Below the pieces are notes generated by a model, which did not search any database, was not told the origin of the DNA, and was given only the letters and a program-made list of their open reading frames with translations. Source: Verticillium longisporum (taxonomy: Eukaryota > Ascomycota > Sordariomycetes > Glomerellales > Plectosphaerellaceae). From it: DNA of 64,000 nucleotides. Positions 1 through 9,881 of the stretch are shown here, piece by piece (positions within the stretch are counted from its first letter, which is position 1; the number at the start of each line of letters is the position of its first letter). Location of the stretch: contig JAETXT010000004.1 in the NCBI GenBank assembly GCA_019188255.1, positions 806,001 through 870,000 of the forward strand. Reading direction: 5' to 3'. The translations under genes and the position numbers were made by a program.

Positions 1-1835
1 TCACAGAAAGCCAGCTCCTCGAGCGTCCGGCCCGCCGTCTCGGGGAACATGAACCACACAAAGCCGACCTCAAAGGCGAGCCAGCAGCAGTAGAAGATGA
101 GGTACTTCCAGCCGGCATTGTCCATGCCGATGGGGTTGACAAAGGTCGTGAAGAAGCCGGCGAGGCGGCCGAAGAGCTGGAAGAAGGCGATGCCGCGTGA
201 GCGCAGCGCGTAGGGCCACAGCTCGACGAGGTAGGTGTAGGTCAGGGCGTTGTAGCCAATGTTGTAGGCGGGCGAGTAGGCGAAGATCCAGAAGAGGGTC
301 GCTGTCGAGGCGGCGTTGTTGGTGTAGTTGTTCTCGTTGGCGTGCATCGCGCGCTCCATGGAGACGGTCCAGGCGATGTAGACTGTGCTGCGTCAGCTGC
401 CTGGTTCATATGTATAAGAGGAAATGGGGGGGGGGACGTACCGCAGAGGAGAGCGAGGACGCAGGTCATGTACATGACGCGACGCCGGAAGCGACGGACG
501 AGCAGAGCCACGGTGGTGTTGCAGATGAGACTCCAGCCTGCGATGCCGAGGTTGACTTTCTGCATGTCCTGCGTGTTCGTCCAGCCAATCTTCTCGAGGA
601 TGGTGCCGAGATAGTAGGAGATGAGCGTGTTGCCCGACCATTGAGTGAAGCTGGGGACTCGTGTTAGCACAGATGGTGTGAAAAGGGTGCGGTGCTCGAA
701 TTGGTGACATACAGTCCGAGGAACATGGTCACGAGAGCTCGACGCCTGTTGCCGGCCGTGGCGAGGATATCCATCCAGCTCATCTTGGCAGCGTCCAGCT
801 CGATCCGAATGGTTGTTTGAATCTGTGCCATTTCTGCCTTGACAAAGTCCGAGTCGCGATCGCCCTCGGCGTGGTACGTGATGAACACCTCTCTGGCCTC
901 TTCAATGCGGTCGTTGACGATCAGCCAGCGGGGGCTCTCGGGGAGGAAGCTGCCGAACCGATATCAGTCATCTCATTCCGAAAGCACTGCAGAGGGGCTC
1001 TCACAAAACAAAGGTGATCTGCAGGAGAGACGGGCAGATTTGCAGCCACGAAGGGATCCTCCAGGCATAGTCATTGCTGATGGTGTTTGTGCCAAAGGTA
1101 ATACCAGCAGCCATGATCTAGTACCGGTCAGGAAATAGTCCGTCACCAATACATATTTGACTCACCTGGCCAACAAAGTAGGCAACATTGAACAGCGACG
1201 TCAGAACCGGTCGTTCCTTGGGATAGCTGAGCTCGCCAATGAGCGACGAGCCGGACACGATACAAGTCGGAATACCAAATCCGAGGATGAGGCGGGCGAC
1301 GATGTACATGCCAACTTTTGACAGTCAGTTCGATACTTTGCTGCTCAAGAATAAGATGAGTATAGCCTACCGTGCGTCGAGAATCCTTGGAGCAGGGCAC
1401 CCAAGATCATGATGGTGCTGCCACCAAAGATGGACCATCGGCGGCCCCACCTATCGTTGACATATGGAATGAAGGGCAGAGAGAGGATCGCGCCGAGCGA
1501 GTACGCAGCAGCGATGATGCCCTGCAGAGCTCCGCTAGGATAGCCGAAGTCTAGTCGGCGGATGGATTAGACATGGATACCCTTCTTTATAACTCGACCC
1601 GTCCATTCGTGTACGTACAGTCTTTCCATGCGCTGACCATCTGGAGAGCATTGATCATTTGGGAGTCGAAGCCGGACGTCAGCTCGATGCCCATGCACGT
1701 TGGGAAGAGCATGAGGTAGAGGTATCGCAGGTTCGGCTTCTTGTACCAGGCGACCTTGTCTTCCTCGGAGATGCGGGTGATGATGGGGTCGGCAGCACCC
1801 GTCTCGGCCTTGCGACCGCTACTGTGGACGACCAT
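1..1835 (-). CDS. MFS sugar transporter (lactose permease/hexose transporter type), 3' end cut off by the window
   Basis: Proton-coupled sugar uptake across the plasma membrane is the expected role (major facilitator superfamily, sugar transporter family). The start is the ATG at 1835 (MVVHSSGRK); a further upstream in-frame triplet at 1889 lacks support. The first exon carries the N-terminal tail and the TM1 segment LTSGFDSQMINALQ. It is joined by a GTACGT...CTAG intron (about 1622-1553) to YFGYPSGALQGIIAA and the typical loop RWGRRWSIFGG. Later exons give the ARLILGFGIP segment, SFTQWSGNTLISYYL, the FRRR loop, a tyrosine-rich TM10 region and PETAGRTLEEL at the left edge. About six exons are needed. 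The PESPR and PETKGRTLEE type signatures are characteristic of the family; the substrate cannot be told. The C-terminal tail lies outside the window. Confidence 0.88.
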
Positions 1836-3695
1836 GATGGCGACTTTTGGCAGTGGGCGCACAGATGAGGGGAAGTTCCGAGGATGCACAACTAAGGTAG
1901 TTGAGAGCTTCAGCTATGGAACAGTGGATTGGGTAGGAGAGCCCTTGGATTGAAGACAGCTCCTCGGAAACGGCGATCATCAGCAGCAGGAAGCCCGGGC
2001 ACTCTCGCCTTATATGCATTCCCAGACCGCGCCTATCCCTATGTCTATCAATTTCCCCTTCCCTTACCCCATGGGCAGTATCGCCAGCCGGGCGGGCGTG
2101 TCGCATGGAAAGCGACGCTGCAGGCTTGGCAGCATCTTGGTTGAAGGCCCGATGTCAAGGCTTGGTTGGACGACGGTGCGAGCGGTGGAGAGTCCCCGTC
2201 ATGGTTGCGCCAAGAGCTACATGGCATATTATCCACTGTTTGGGCAGCCAGCGATGGCGATCCTAGGACGTTGTGACGATCATAGTGGGACAGCTCCAGG
2301 TCTGTAGCCGTCGGGACGGGGATATGGAGATGCGGGGGGCGCGATGCGGAGGTTCGCGCGGACAAGGGGTACGTCTCCCCCGCATATCGGTGCTTAATGG
2401 CACTTCGTACCCCAGGATCGAGTCAGTGGCGTATGGAGTACACTGCCGCTCTACTTTGAATATTGAATTACTCCCGGCCTAAAAGACTGCCTAGGGTGAC
2501 AGGAGCGACCTCCTAGCAGGCCGAGGGCCAGCCTATTCAGCCGGGGCCGGTGGTCGGTAGCTCGGGGAAGCCAGCAGCGAGGGCAAGAGATCGTCAACTC
2601 GAGTCGAGTCAAGCACTTGACTTGATGTCCAGCTGAGTGGCCGGTTCCCTGGCTGGGTGTCTCTGTGTTTGGCCGGCGCCGTCAGTCAGGAAACGCACAG
2701 TCATGTCATGGACTTGGGAAGCGGGCAGTGCCGAGATCTTCGGTTGCCCATCTGATGCAGTGTTGCGACGCAGCCATGAGGCACGGAATTCTTAAATGCA
2801 TGTCAGACGAGGGATAGCAGGGCCTTGACCAGGGTCGGAGCGGTAGATGGCAGTCCCTCAGGATCTACGTAACCCAAGAGGTATTTAAGGGTAGACAAAT
2901 GGTTGGCAGAACAGGCGGCGGCAGAAGTTTATCTGGTGGTAGTGGGACTTGTGAAGTCGCCTCTGATGTCTGCGCCAAGATATACCGTCTCGGGCTGTCC
3001 GCGCCACCAAAGATACATCGCGGGCCAATACTGAAAAGAAGAGCAAACATGAGAAGGAAAAGGCTATGCAGAAAGTCACGTCCACAACGATATTCAACGC
3101 ACCTTGGCCTAGGTAGGTACTGGATGCCATACGTCCTCCTCATTAGCCAAACCCCTGAGCCCCTCGCCAAGCCGGACTTTGCTAGTCGCGTCTAACCCTT
3201 GATAGGTGCGGCATACGAGTGTTGGAAGTGAGCCAAGATCGCAAAGGAATGGTTCACAATGCAGCCATGACCAAATGGCCAATGTCGAAGGAGGTCGTCG
3301 AAAAGAGAAAGGCATATGAGAGACAGACAGGAGGCTGTGTTTAAGGTGGTGGCCAGGGTTGCCAACCCCCCGCGACTCAAACTCCCAACTGTGCCAATCA
3401 GCATCCTAACTGTCTGCGTTATCCGATGCTGGCGTACAGTGTTCCCGATGAGCTCACACCCGCCCGGCCCGTTAGCCCCTGGTGCAGGAGTGTGAATTCA
3501 ACTCGTCGGCACAGTCTGCATTCCTGTCAGCATCAACCAGGAACTTGGCTTGACCTGACACGGGATGACATGGCTTTCCCAGCAACACATCACGAGCTCT
3601 CACGCAGCGCATAAAGCTTCCAAACCATGGACTTGGCAATGATGTGTTCGTCTTGCGCCATCACCTTCCAGGCAATCTAGCTACACGCCTTACCA
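1836..3695. other. Intergenic, no gene recognised
   Basis: About 1.9 kb between the transporter start and the CFEM stop. Short open frames exist on both strands but none shows a known domain, splice-supported extension or biased codon use. The part near 1836-2100 is the likely transporter promoter. Confidence 0.5.
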
Positions 3696-4488
3696 TCACC
3701 AAAACATCATGCCCAGAGCAGCAGCTAAGACGCCAAATCCAGGCTGCACAGGACCAGCTCCAGCCGCTGGGGAAGCAGCTGTCGTCGCGGCGTCGCTTGC
3801 AACCGAAGCCTCTGCTCCAGAGGACGCCGGGCTCGTTATCGCGGGCGCGGCGGTCGTGGAGGCAGCACTCTCGTCAGCCGAAGACGCGGCCCCGGTGGTA
3901 GTAGTCACGGCAGCTGTCGCCGAGGACCCATTGCCGGTGGCGGCCGCGGCAGACGACTCACCGGCCTCGGCCGAGCTCGACTCAGCGGTGGGCGTAGCAG
4001 CGGCCTTGGTTGATGTCGTCGAGGCCCACGGGATTCCGCACACGCCCTGCACATCAAACTCCTCTGGGATGGGGATCTTGAAGGCGTCGCAATTCATCCC
4101 GTGGCGCCAGATGGCCTCTGCAAAACTCTCGTCAGAATGGTCTTTTCATCCACAAGGAGCTCACGCGAAGCCGAGACGCACCAGGTAGCACATTTGAGTC
4201 GCAATTCTTGGCCAAGCAGCACCAGAGTGCATCGCGCTTGGCATTCTGGTTGCATACGCAAGCAGGGTCATCGGCGCAGGAGCCCGACATGCTCCTGAAG
4301 TAGCAGTTATTCTGCATATGCATCAGTGATTCACGTCGTCGTCAGTGTTCATTTTGGCTGGAAAAACTAACGTCGCATGTGGCATCCTTGTTCTGCTTCT
4401 CCTGGTCGTAGCGAGAGAAATACTGCGCTGAGGTCGAGGCCGAAGCCACGGCGATGACGCCGAGCACAAGGTTGGTGATACGAACCAT
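3696..4488 (-). CDS. CFEM-domain, GPI-anchored cell-surface protein
   Basis: Three exons (4488-4372, 4311-4182, 4117-3696) join in frame to 222 aa. A signal peptide (MVRITNLVLGVIAVASAS) is followed by a cysteine module: C-x3-C-x8-C-x5-C-x-C, then CC-x4-C and two later Cys, with the acidic ADDPACVC core expected of CFEM domains. CFEM proteins bind haem/iron or act as wall proteins and effectors in fungi. After the module comes a long Ser/Thr/Ala-rich stalk and a hydrophobic C-terminus (GFGVLAAALGMMFW) typical of a GPI-anchor signal. Introns use GTTAGT...GCAG and GTGCGT...GCAG. The order of signal, CFEM, stalk and GPI is directly visible; iron binding or virulence roles are inferred from the family. 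Confidence 0.85.
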
Positions 4489-4828
4489 GGTGAGGGCCAA
4501 CAAGTGCACCAACGAGTGACTGAATGTAAACGAAAATCGACGACGCCGTGTGCTGGTAAGGGAAGAAGCGCCGAGACATTCATCTGCATCAGCGATCTGG
4601 GGATTTCTTATCAAATATCCGCCTCCATCAGTCTAATGCAGGGGACCCGTCACGATGGCACTAATAAGGCCCCGGAGAAGGCCAGATTGGGTAGTCAGAT
4701 CTCCGGGTGCCGTATAACCGCCCGAAGGATTCGAGCGAGATTATGAGACCAGAGGCCAGACATTGGGTCCGCGCCTGGATCTTTTCGAAAAAAAAAAAAA
4801 AAGCATAATCCATTTAACTCATTCAGCC
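4489..4828. other. Short intergenic: CFEM promoter and poly-A tract
   Basis: Between the CFEM start and the 3' end of the AtuA remnant. Contains a run of about 14 A near 4789-4802. No gene seen. Confidence 0.5.
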
Positions 4829-7068
4829 TTATATCCTACTCTTATTGTTCAGCAAACTCGCGGGCACCTCCACAACCTTGTCCCTGATATAATCGATGAA
4901 CCCCTTGCCAAAGCCATCCAGCCGATGGGAGCTGCTCACACCCCTGCCAAGGAAGCCATACACCACAAAGTGCACGGCGAAGATGCCTGGAAACTCAACC
5001 CTCTCCACGGCAAAGTCAGCTCCGAGCTCATCGCCAAGAAGCGTCTTCACTCTATCGATGGACATGTAGGTGCGCAACCACTCCCATTCATCGTGCCGAT
5101 GGACAAAGAGGCCAAAGTTCAGATTGGATCCCTTATCACCCGACCGACCGAGTGCCACGTCTCCAAGGCGAACCTTGCGCGATTCTCCTTGCAAGGCCGA
5201 GTCCGAAGGCGAGGGATTATCATAGGATTCACGGTCCTCGAGCAGCTCGTACTTGTGCGGTTTTGCCACATTGAGCTGAGCCTCGACATCACCGTTGGCC
5301 TTCACAAAACACACCCGCTCTTCGAGATCGGCCTGGCGCCACAGGGACGGCCAGTACGCCAGGTACGGGCGCGGCACTGCGGTGCGAAAATCCAGAGAAC
5401 TGTGGAAACCTAGATGATGATATCGTTAGATACCACACATGTCTTTGATTCTACACGCAAGCGGGAAAGCCTACCCGAGAAGTGCCTCAGCAATATGTCC
5501 TTGAAAGCTTGACCGACCTGCGCCAGCGTACGAAGATCCGTCGCTTGCGCAAAAATTCGGAAGTAAACCGTGCTGCTGTTCTGATCTTGAGGGTCGGATG
5601 CTGGCGTTCCGATGCTGCGCTGAATATGAGCATCTAGTTCGGCACGAGGTACAAGACGAATCTAGCCTACCGTTGGAAGTGAAGTAAATCAAACCCTACC
5701 TATCCCTCGTTACCTATCCTGCTCCTGATTTGCTTTTCGAATAGCTTAAACTTCTCGTTGATAGCATAGCCAGTAGCATTCACCAGGAACTGCATTTCAT
5801 GTCCTCCTTTATAGACAATCGTTAGTTTTATAATATCGGGAGGAGGAGCTCCTCGGATACCCGAGATATAAACCCTAGATAATATTAGAATAAGCATATA
5901 ATATAAATTATTATAATTAATACTTATTAGCTCTAATTTACTCTATAATTACTTAATTAAGATATGCCTTTATATCGCTATTAAGATATATATATCCCTA
6001 AAGCTTATAAAGAAGCTAACTCCTATACGTATCGATATCAACTATACCCCTAGTACTAATATACTTTATAATTATATAACTATTATCGCGTATAACCTCG
6101 GTAATAGGAAAACTAAGCTCGACGAAGGCCTCGAGGTTATATGCTTCGGAGCTAATAAAGTTCCTACTAATTATATATACTAAGTACTCGATTATATAGC
6201 TAGCGATTAAGGCCCTAATAAGTTATTTCTAGTTAATATTAGTCTAAGACTATTAATACTACGTATATATAATAACTAGGCTTACGTCCGAGACTCGGCC
6301 GTATATAATAATATCGGCTCTATTCCGAAGGGCTTCGTATATAGTATACGCACCGAGGTAGGCATTTGCTAATATAATCTTACGTAGTTCTCGATTGTTC
6401 TTTAAGAATTACGTTGCTTCGGGAAAAAGATTAATATGCGGATTCGCCGCATCGAGGTAAGGGAGAGATTCGTCGGGCCCTTGTGGCATTATATCGCGCC
6501 CAAGCCGAGGCAGGATGTCGTCTCCCGAGACATAGGCTACACGCATATCGTAGCCTTTACTGTTGACCTGTAATGTAGTCTAAGTATTTTGTTGTTCAGC
6601 GATGCGGCAGAGAGTCACATTACCAGCTCAGCTACTTTCCTGGCAAGGCCTTGAGGGTTCAGGGCGCCGCCATTGACGGCCACCTTGATCTTTTTCTCTG
6701 CAATCACATCAATCGCTTGTCGATGCCTTCCCGGGCAGTTTCCTCGTAGCCTGGGTGTTTTCCCTGAGCATATTCTTCGGCATTATTTGCGATATTGACC
6801 TCTAGAACGCTCTCAACCACTGACCTCAAGATTGCGTCGGGGTCAGGTGTCATTACCAGCAAGGTAGTCGCCTGTGATGAAATCGACGTCACCAAGTTTA
6901 ACCTGCTTGTACATTTCAGATGGCGGGTCCCCTATTGTTGATTGATTAGCCAGTACGAAATAAGAAGTCTGGGGAATATGTGCTGGTACCATGGTATCCT
7001 GAACAGTTCGCAATGCGAACCGGTCTCACCCCAAAGTCGCCTTCTCGCCATTTTGGATATGATGCCAT
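4829..7068 (-). pseudogene. AtuA/DUF1446-family acyl-CoA catabolism gene, RIP-damaged
   Basis: AtuA-type proteins act in acyclic terpene and related branched acyl-CoA breakdown; exact chemistry is not established. ATG at 7068 (MASYPKWREGDFG) leads to RPVRIANCSGYHG, an intron (6989-6932), then VKLGDVDFITGDYLAE, an intron ending TCTAG, and VNIANNAEEYAQGKHPGYEE. Next come VAVNGGALNPQGLARK, AYVSGDDILP, and, inside an AT-rich stretch, NAYLGAYTIYEALRNRADII and YKGGHEMQFLVNATGYA. The C-terminal domain is intact in 5377-4829 (DVALGRSGDKGSNLNFGLFVH). Damage: a 1-nt loss near 6714 (AAGCGATT where AAGGCGATT restores the frame), and many stops in 5820-6350 where CA/TG dinucleotides have almost vanished. 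The frameshift alone could be a sequencing slip, but the stops cannot. Confidence 0.88.
5820..6350. other. RIP-mutated patch inside the AtuA gene
   Basis: By eye only about five CA or TG dinucleotides remain in roughly 530 bp, while TA is extremely frequent and CG is still common. That is the CpA-to-TpA pattern of fungal repeat-induced point mutation. The minus strand still reads as degenerate AtuA protein across the patch, so this is mutated gene sequence and not an inserted element. Bases outside both borders show normal CA/TG content. Confidence 0.85.
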
Positions 7069-7483
7069 GATGACCACGTATAATCCGAGTTCAATTGAAC
7101 ATACGATGGTGCCTCAAAGAACGGAACAGATACTTAGCTCGCCCTTATAGCCAACCCTGGAGTACCCCTCATGACATTGACCGGCTGCACCGGCAGTTGG
7201 GATCGCCGAGGCTATTCATACAACAGGTGAAAGCCGGAGTTTCGTGTAATGATTCTTTGGAGAATTGGGGAAGGTCTCAAGACATGATGGTGGCGAAGCC
7301 ACCGCGCTGCCGGAGTTTCGCGCTCTCGAATGTCGATCTTCGGAGTGTTGCGTAGAACTGCGGCCGGCAAGCCCGGTACGCAAAACTCCGCTTGCCCCTA
7401 AGATCACGGCCTATAGATTGGCTGCGAGCACACGCAGACCTGACCCGCCTTGGATGTTTTCTCTATTTATTCATCAATCCTGA
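7069..7483. promoter_or_regulatory. Divergent intergenic region between AtuA and CoA-transferase genes
   Basis: About 0.4 kb separates the two oppositely transcribed genes and would have held both promoters. No specific site recognised. The CoA-transferase frame is closed by TGA at 7481-7483, and no ATG lies in frame before its conserved N-terminus. Confidence 0.45.
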
Positions 7484-9197
7484 TCTCAGTCATTCAAAAT
7501 CCCCAATATAAACGATTGCTCCGTTACCGAAGAGGCAGCTCGGGTTCTACATGAGGTCCTCCTCAATGACACTCGTTTGGGCCTAAATGCATCCTTCAGA
7601 GAGGCAGCCAAGAAAGTCAATTTCACGAGCGCGGATCCGAGGCCTTTTGTCTCGACGCCTGCCAAGTTCACCGAGTCATCTTCCGCGCTGACGGCACTCG
7701 CTGCAACAGCCGCCAATGTCATCGCATCAGAGCGCTATCACATCGACTACCAGGATGTCGAAGTCAACACCGACCTTGCAACACTATTCCTGGGCTCGGT
7801 CCTGCTGCCGATGATTGGCGGCAAGTCCTTCATGCAGCATGAACAGCTTGGAAAGGAGTTGGCTGCCATGGACATCCACGACAGCTCAACGCAAATCCAT
7901 CGGTATGCAACAAATGTGTACAAGACCAAGGATGCTAGATGGTATCATCTCCACGGATCCATGAATGCCAAACCAGCGATGGCCATGCTCGGAATCGAGG
8001 AATCCGACGTTACGGCGGATGAAGCTTTCATGATTTACTCTGAAAAGGTCGCGCAGTGGGATTCTCAAGAGATTGAGCGGGTGGCGAACGACCAAGACCG
8101 TCAAGCTGGCGTTGTCTGCCTCACTCCAGAAGAGTTCCACGCCAGCGAGCAAGGCAGAGCCATGGCCGAAAAGCCGCTGTGGTCAGTGACACCGGTCCCC
8201 GCACCTCGCAAGACCTGGCCTCGTCTCGAGGGCAACAAAGACCTCAAAGCACTTGCCGGGATCAAAGTCCTGGAGTCATAGCCGCGCCAGCGGTCTCGAA
8301 AATCCTGGCCGTTCTCGGCGCCGAGGTCCTACGTGTGTCCTGCGACGCGTTGCCGGAGTACGCAGCTACCATGGTCGATTTGCAAACCGGCAAGAGGGAC
8401 ACAAACCTGAACCTCAAGACGGATGACGGCAGAACCAAGCTCAGGGAACTGGTCAAGGATGCAGACTTACTTGTCGATGGATTCCGGCCAACGGCACTCG
8501 CGAAACTTGGTTTCAGCACCGAGGTGCTGAGGGCGCTGAACCCAAGCTTGATCTATATGCGGGAGAATTGCTACGGATTCGACGGCCCCCTGGCCGGGCG
8601 GTCAGGATGGCAGCAGATCAGTGACTGCTTGGTAGGCCTCGCACATATGCAAGGGAAGTTCCTCGGGCTGGATGAACCGGTTGTCCCACTCCTGCGTAAG
8701 TTGAAGACTCCTCTCAAAGAGTTTTACACGTTTCTAATATCACGACAGCAAACTCTGATTATCAGACTGGGCTCGTTGGTGCTGTCGCTGCAATGCAAGC
8801 ACTGCATGCCAGGACAACGGAGGACAAGACCTTTGACATTGACATCAGCCTGACCCAGTACAACATCTGGCTTACTCGTCTCGGGTTCTATTCTGCGCAA
8901 CAACAGCAGGAGCTCAGGGCACGGGATCCCTCGTTTGGTCCCCGTCACTTCGATGACATGGCCGTCTTAGTGCAAAAGACTTTTGGGTCATTCAAGAAAG
9001 TGCGCCCTGACCTGTTCACTCGGCCAGACTTCTTTTGGCCCATGAGCGGGGCTGAGTATGGCTTGAAGGAAGACATTCATGTATTAGCACCTGCATTCAA
9101 GTTTTCGTCGTCCAAGTTGGAGTGGTCGACTCCGTCAGGGAGGCAGGGACGTTCGGCGCCCCATTGGTTGAACCACGAATCGATGTCTCGTCTATAA
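7484..9197 (+). pseudogene. Class III (CaiB/BaiF) acyl-CoA transferase, degenerate
   Basis: Family III CoA-transferases move CoA between carboxylic acids. The frame opens after a TGA and reads SVTEEAARVLHEVLLND, then a long N-terminal region to 8281. Conserved CaiB sequence resumes in the next frame: VIAAPAVSKILAVLGAEVLRV, LVDGFRPTALAKLGFS, and a C-terminal half after an intron GTAAGT...CACGACAG (about 8696-8749). That intron joins VVPLL to PNSDYQTGLVGAVAAMQAL. The end is LKEDIHVLAPAFKF...LEW.PSGRQGRS, complete for the family. Two defects: VLE is followed directly by VIAAP with about 10 nt missing (the usual L-T/S-R is gone and the frame breaks at 8275), and no start ATG is found. It pairs divergently with the ruined AtuA gene, so the module is probably non-functional. 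Confidence 0.8.
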
Positions 9198-9279
9198 GTA
9201 CCTTACCGGGAACCAGAGGCTTATAGTTGTCCCTGTGTGAGCACAAGCCTTGCTCCATTCGTTGTGACAAAATGTGTGC

Positions 9280-9592
9280 GTAGCCTTAGACCTGATACTA
9301 TCCTAACTTTAGCCTTAGCTAATTAGAAGGCTCTATTTTTTAAAAAAATAAAAAATAAAAAAATCTAAAGTACTTTACTTCTTTGAAAAGTCTATTTATT
9401 TAAGGGATTATATCTAATTATAGAATATTTTATTTTTATTTATTTATCTAATTACTTATTTATCCATTTAAAGGATAAATTATCTATTAAAATCTATTAC
9501 GAGTCTCGAACCTAAGACCTTACGCTTATAGGAGGAAAGCCTGCTTACTCAGCTACGCTATCTATTTTAAGGTAGAGCCCGTACCTATATAG
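9280..9592 (-). repeat. AT-rich tRNA-derived SINE-like relic
   Basis: Read on the minus strand from about 9585: a tRNA-like head with an A-box-like GTAGCTGAGTAAG and a B-box-like GGTTCGAGACTC spaced as in a tRNA gene, followed by an A/T-rich body and an A/T-homopolymer tail (TTTTTTATTTTTTTAAAAAA) near 9340-9360. CA/TG are scarce from 9301 to 9540, suggesting RIP damage. There is no sound cloverleaf, so a working tRNA is unlikely. Confidence 0.5.
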
Positions 9593-9663
9593 CCTAAAGT
9601 ATAGGGTAGCCTGTAAGCTGTGCCTTAGAAGTGAGTAACCAATCAGGATAGGCCCTATCACTA

Positions 9664-9735
9664 GATAGGATAGGCCAGAGTCCAAGGATAGGCTAGATTC
9701 CAAGGATAGGTCAGAATCCAAGGATAACCTAACCT
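9664..9735. repeat. 18-nt tandem repeat, four copies
   Basis: Unit CCAAGGATAGGCTAGATT and close variants at 9682, 9700 and 9718, with a diverged copy at 9664. The AGGATAGG core also occurs just upstream at 9646. Confidence 0.75.
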
Positions 9736-9881
9736 ATCCAGGGCTACCTACCTAGTCCAAGGACAACTAAAACCTCCATTTTCCCACTAAGGTACCTATG
9801 TCTCTGTAACCTTCCGTATCTTGAAGATGCGCATGAATAGTGCATCCCTCCTGGTGAGACATCTGAGTACTCCAAAACGTA

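Noticed and set aside
5690..6430. AT-rich segment read as an inserted transposon splitting the AtuA gene
   Set aside because: Degraded but recognisable AtuA residues continue through it on the minus strand, so it is the gene itself after RIP.
8260..8285. Very short intron to explain the break in the CoA-transferase
   Set aside because: The available GT...AG distance is under 20 nt, too short for splicing; a deletion explains it better.
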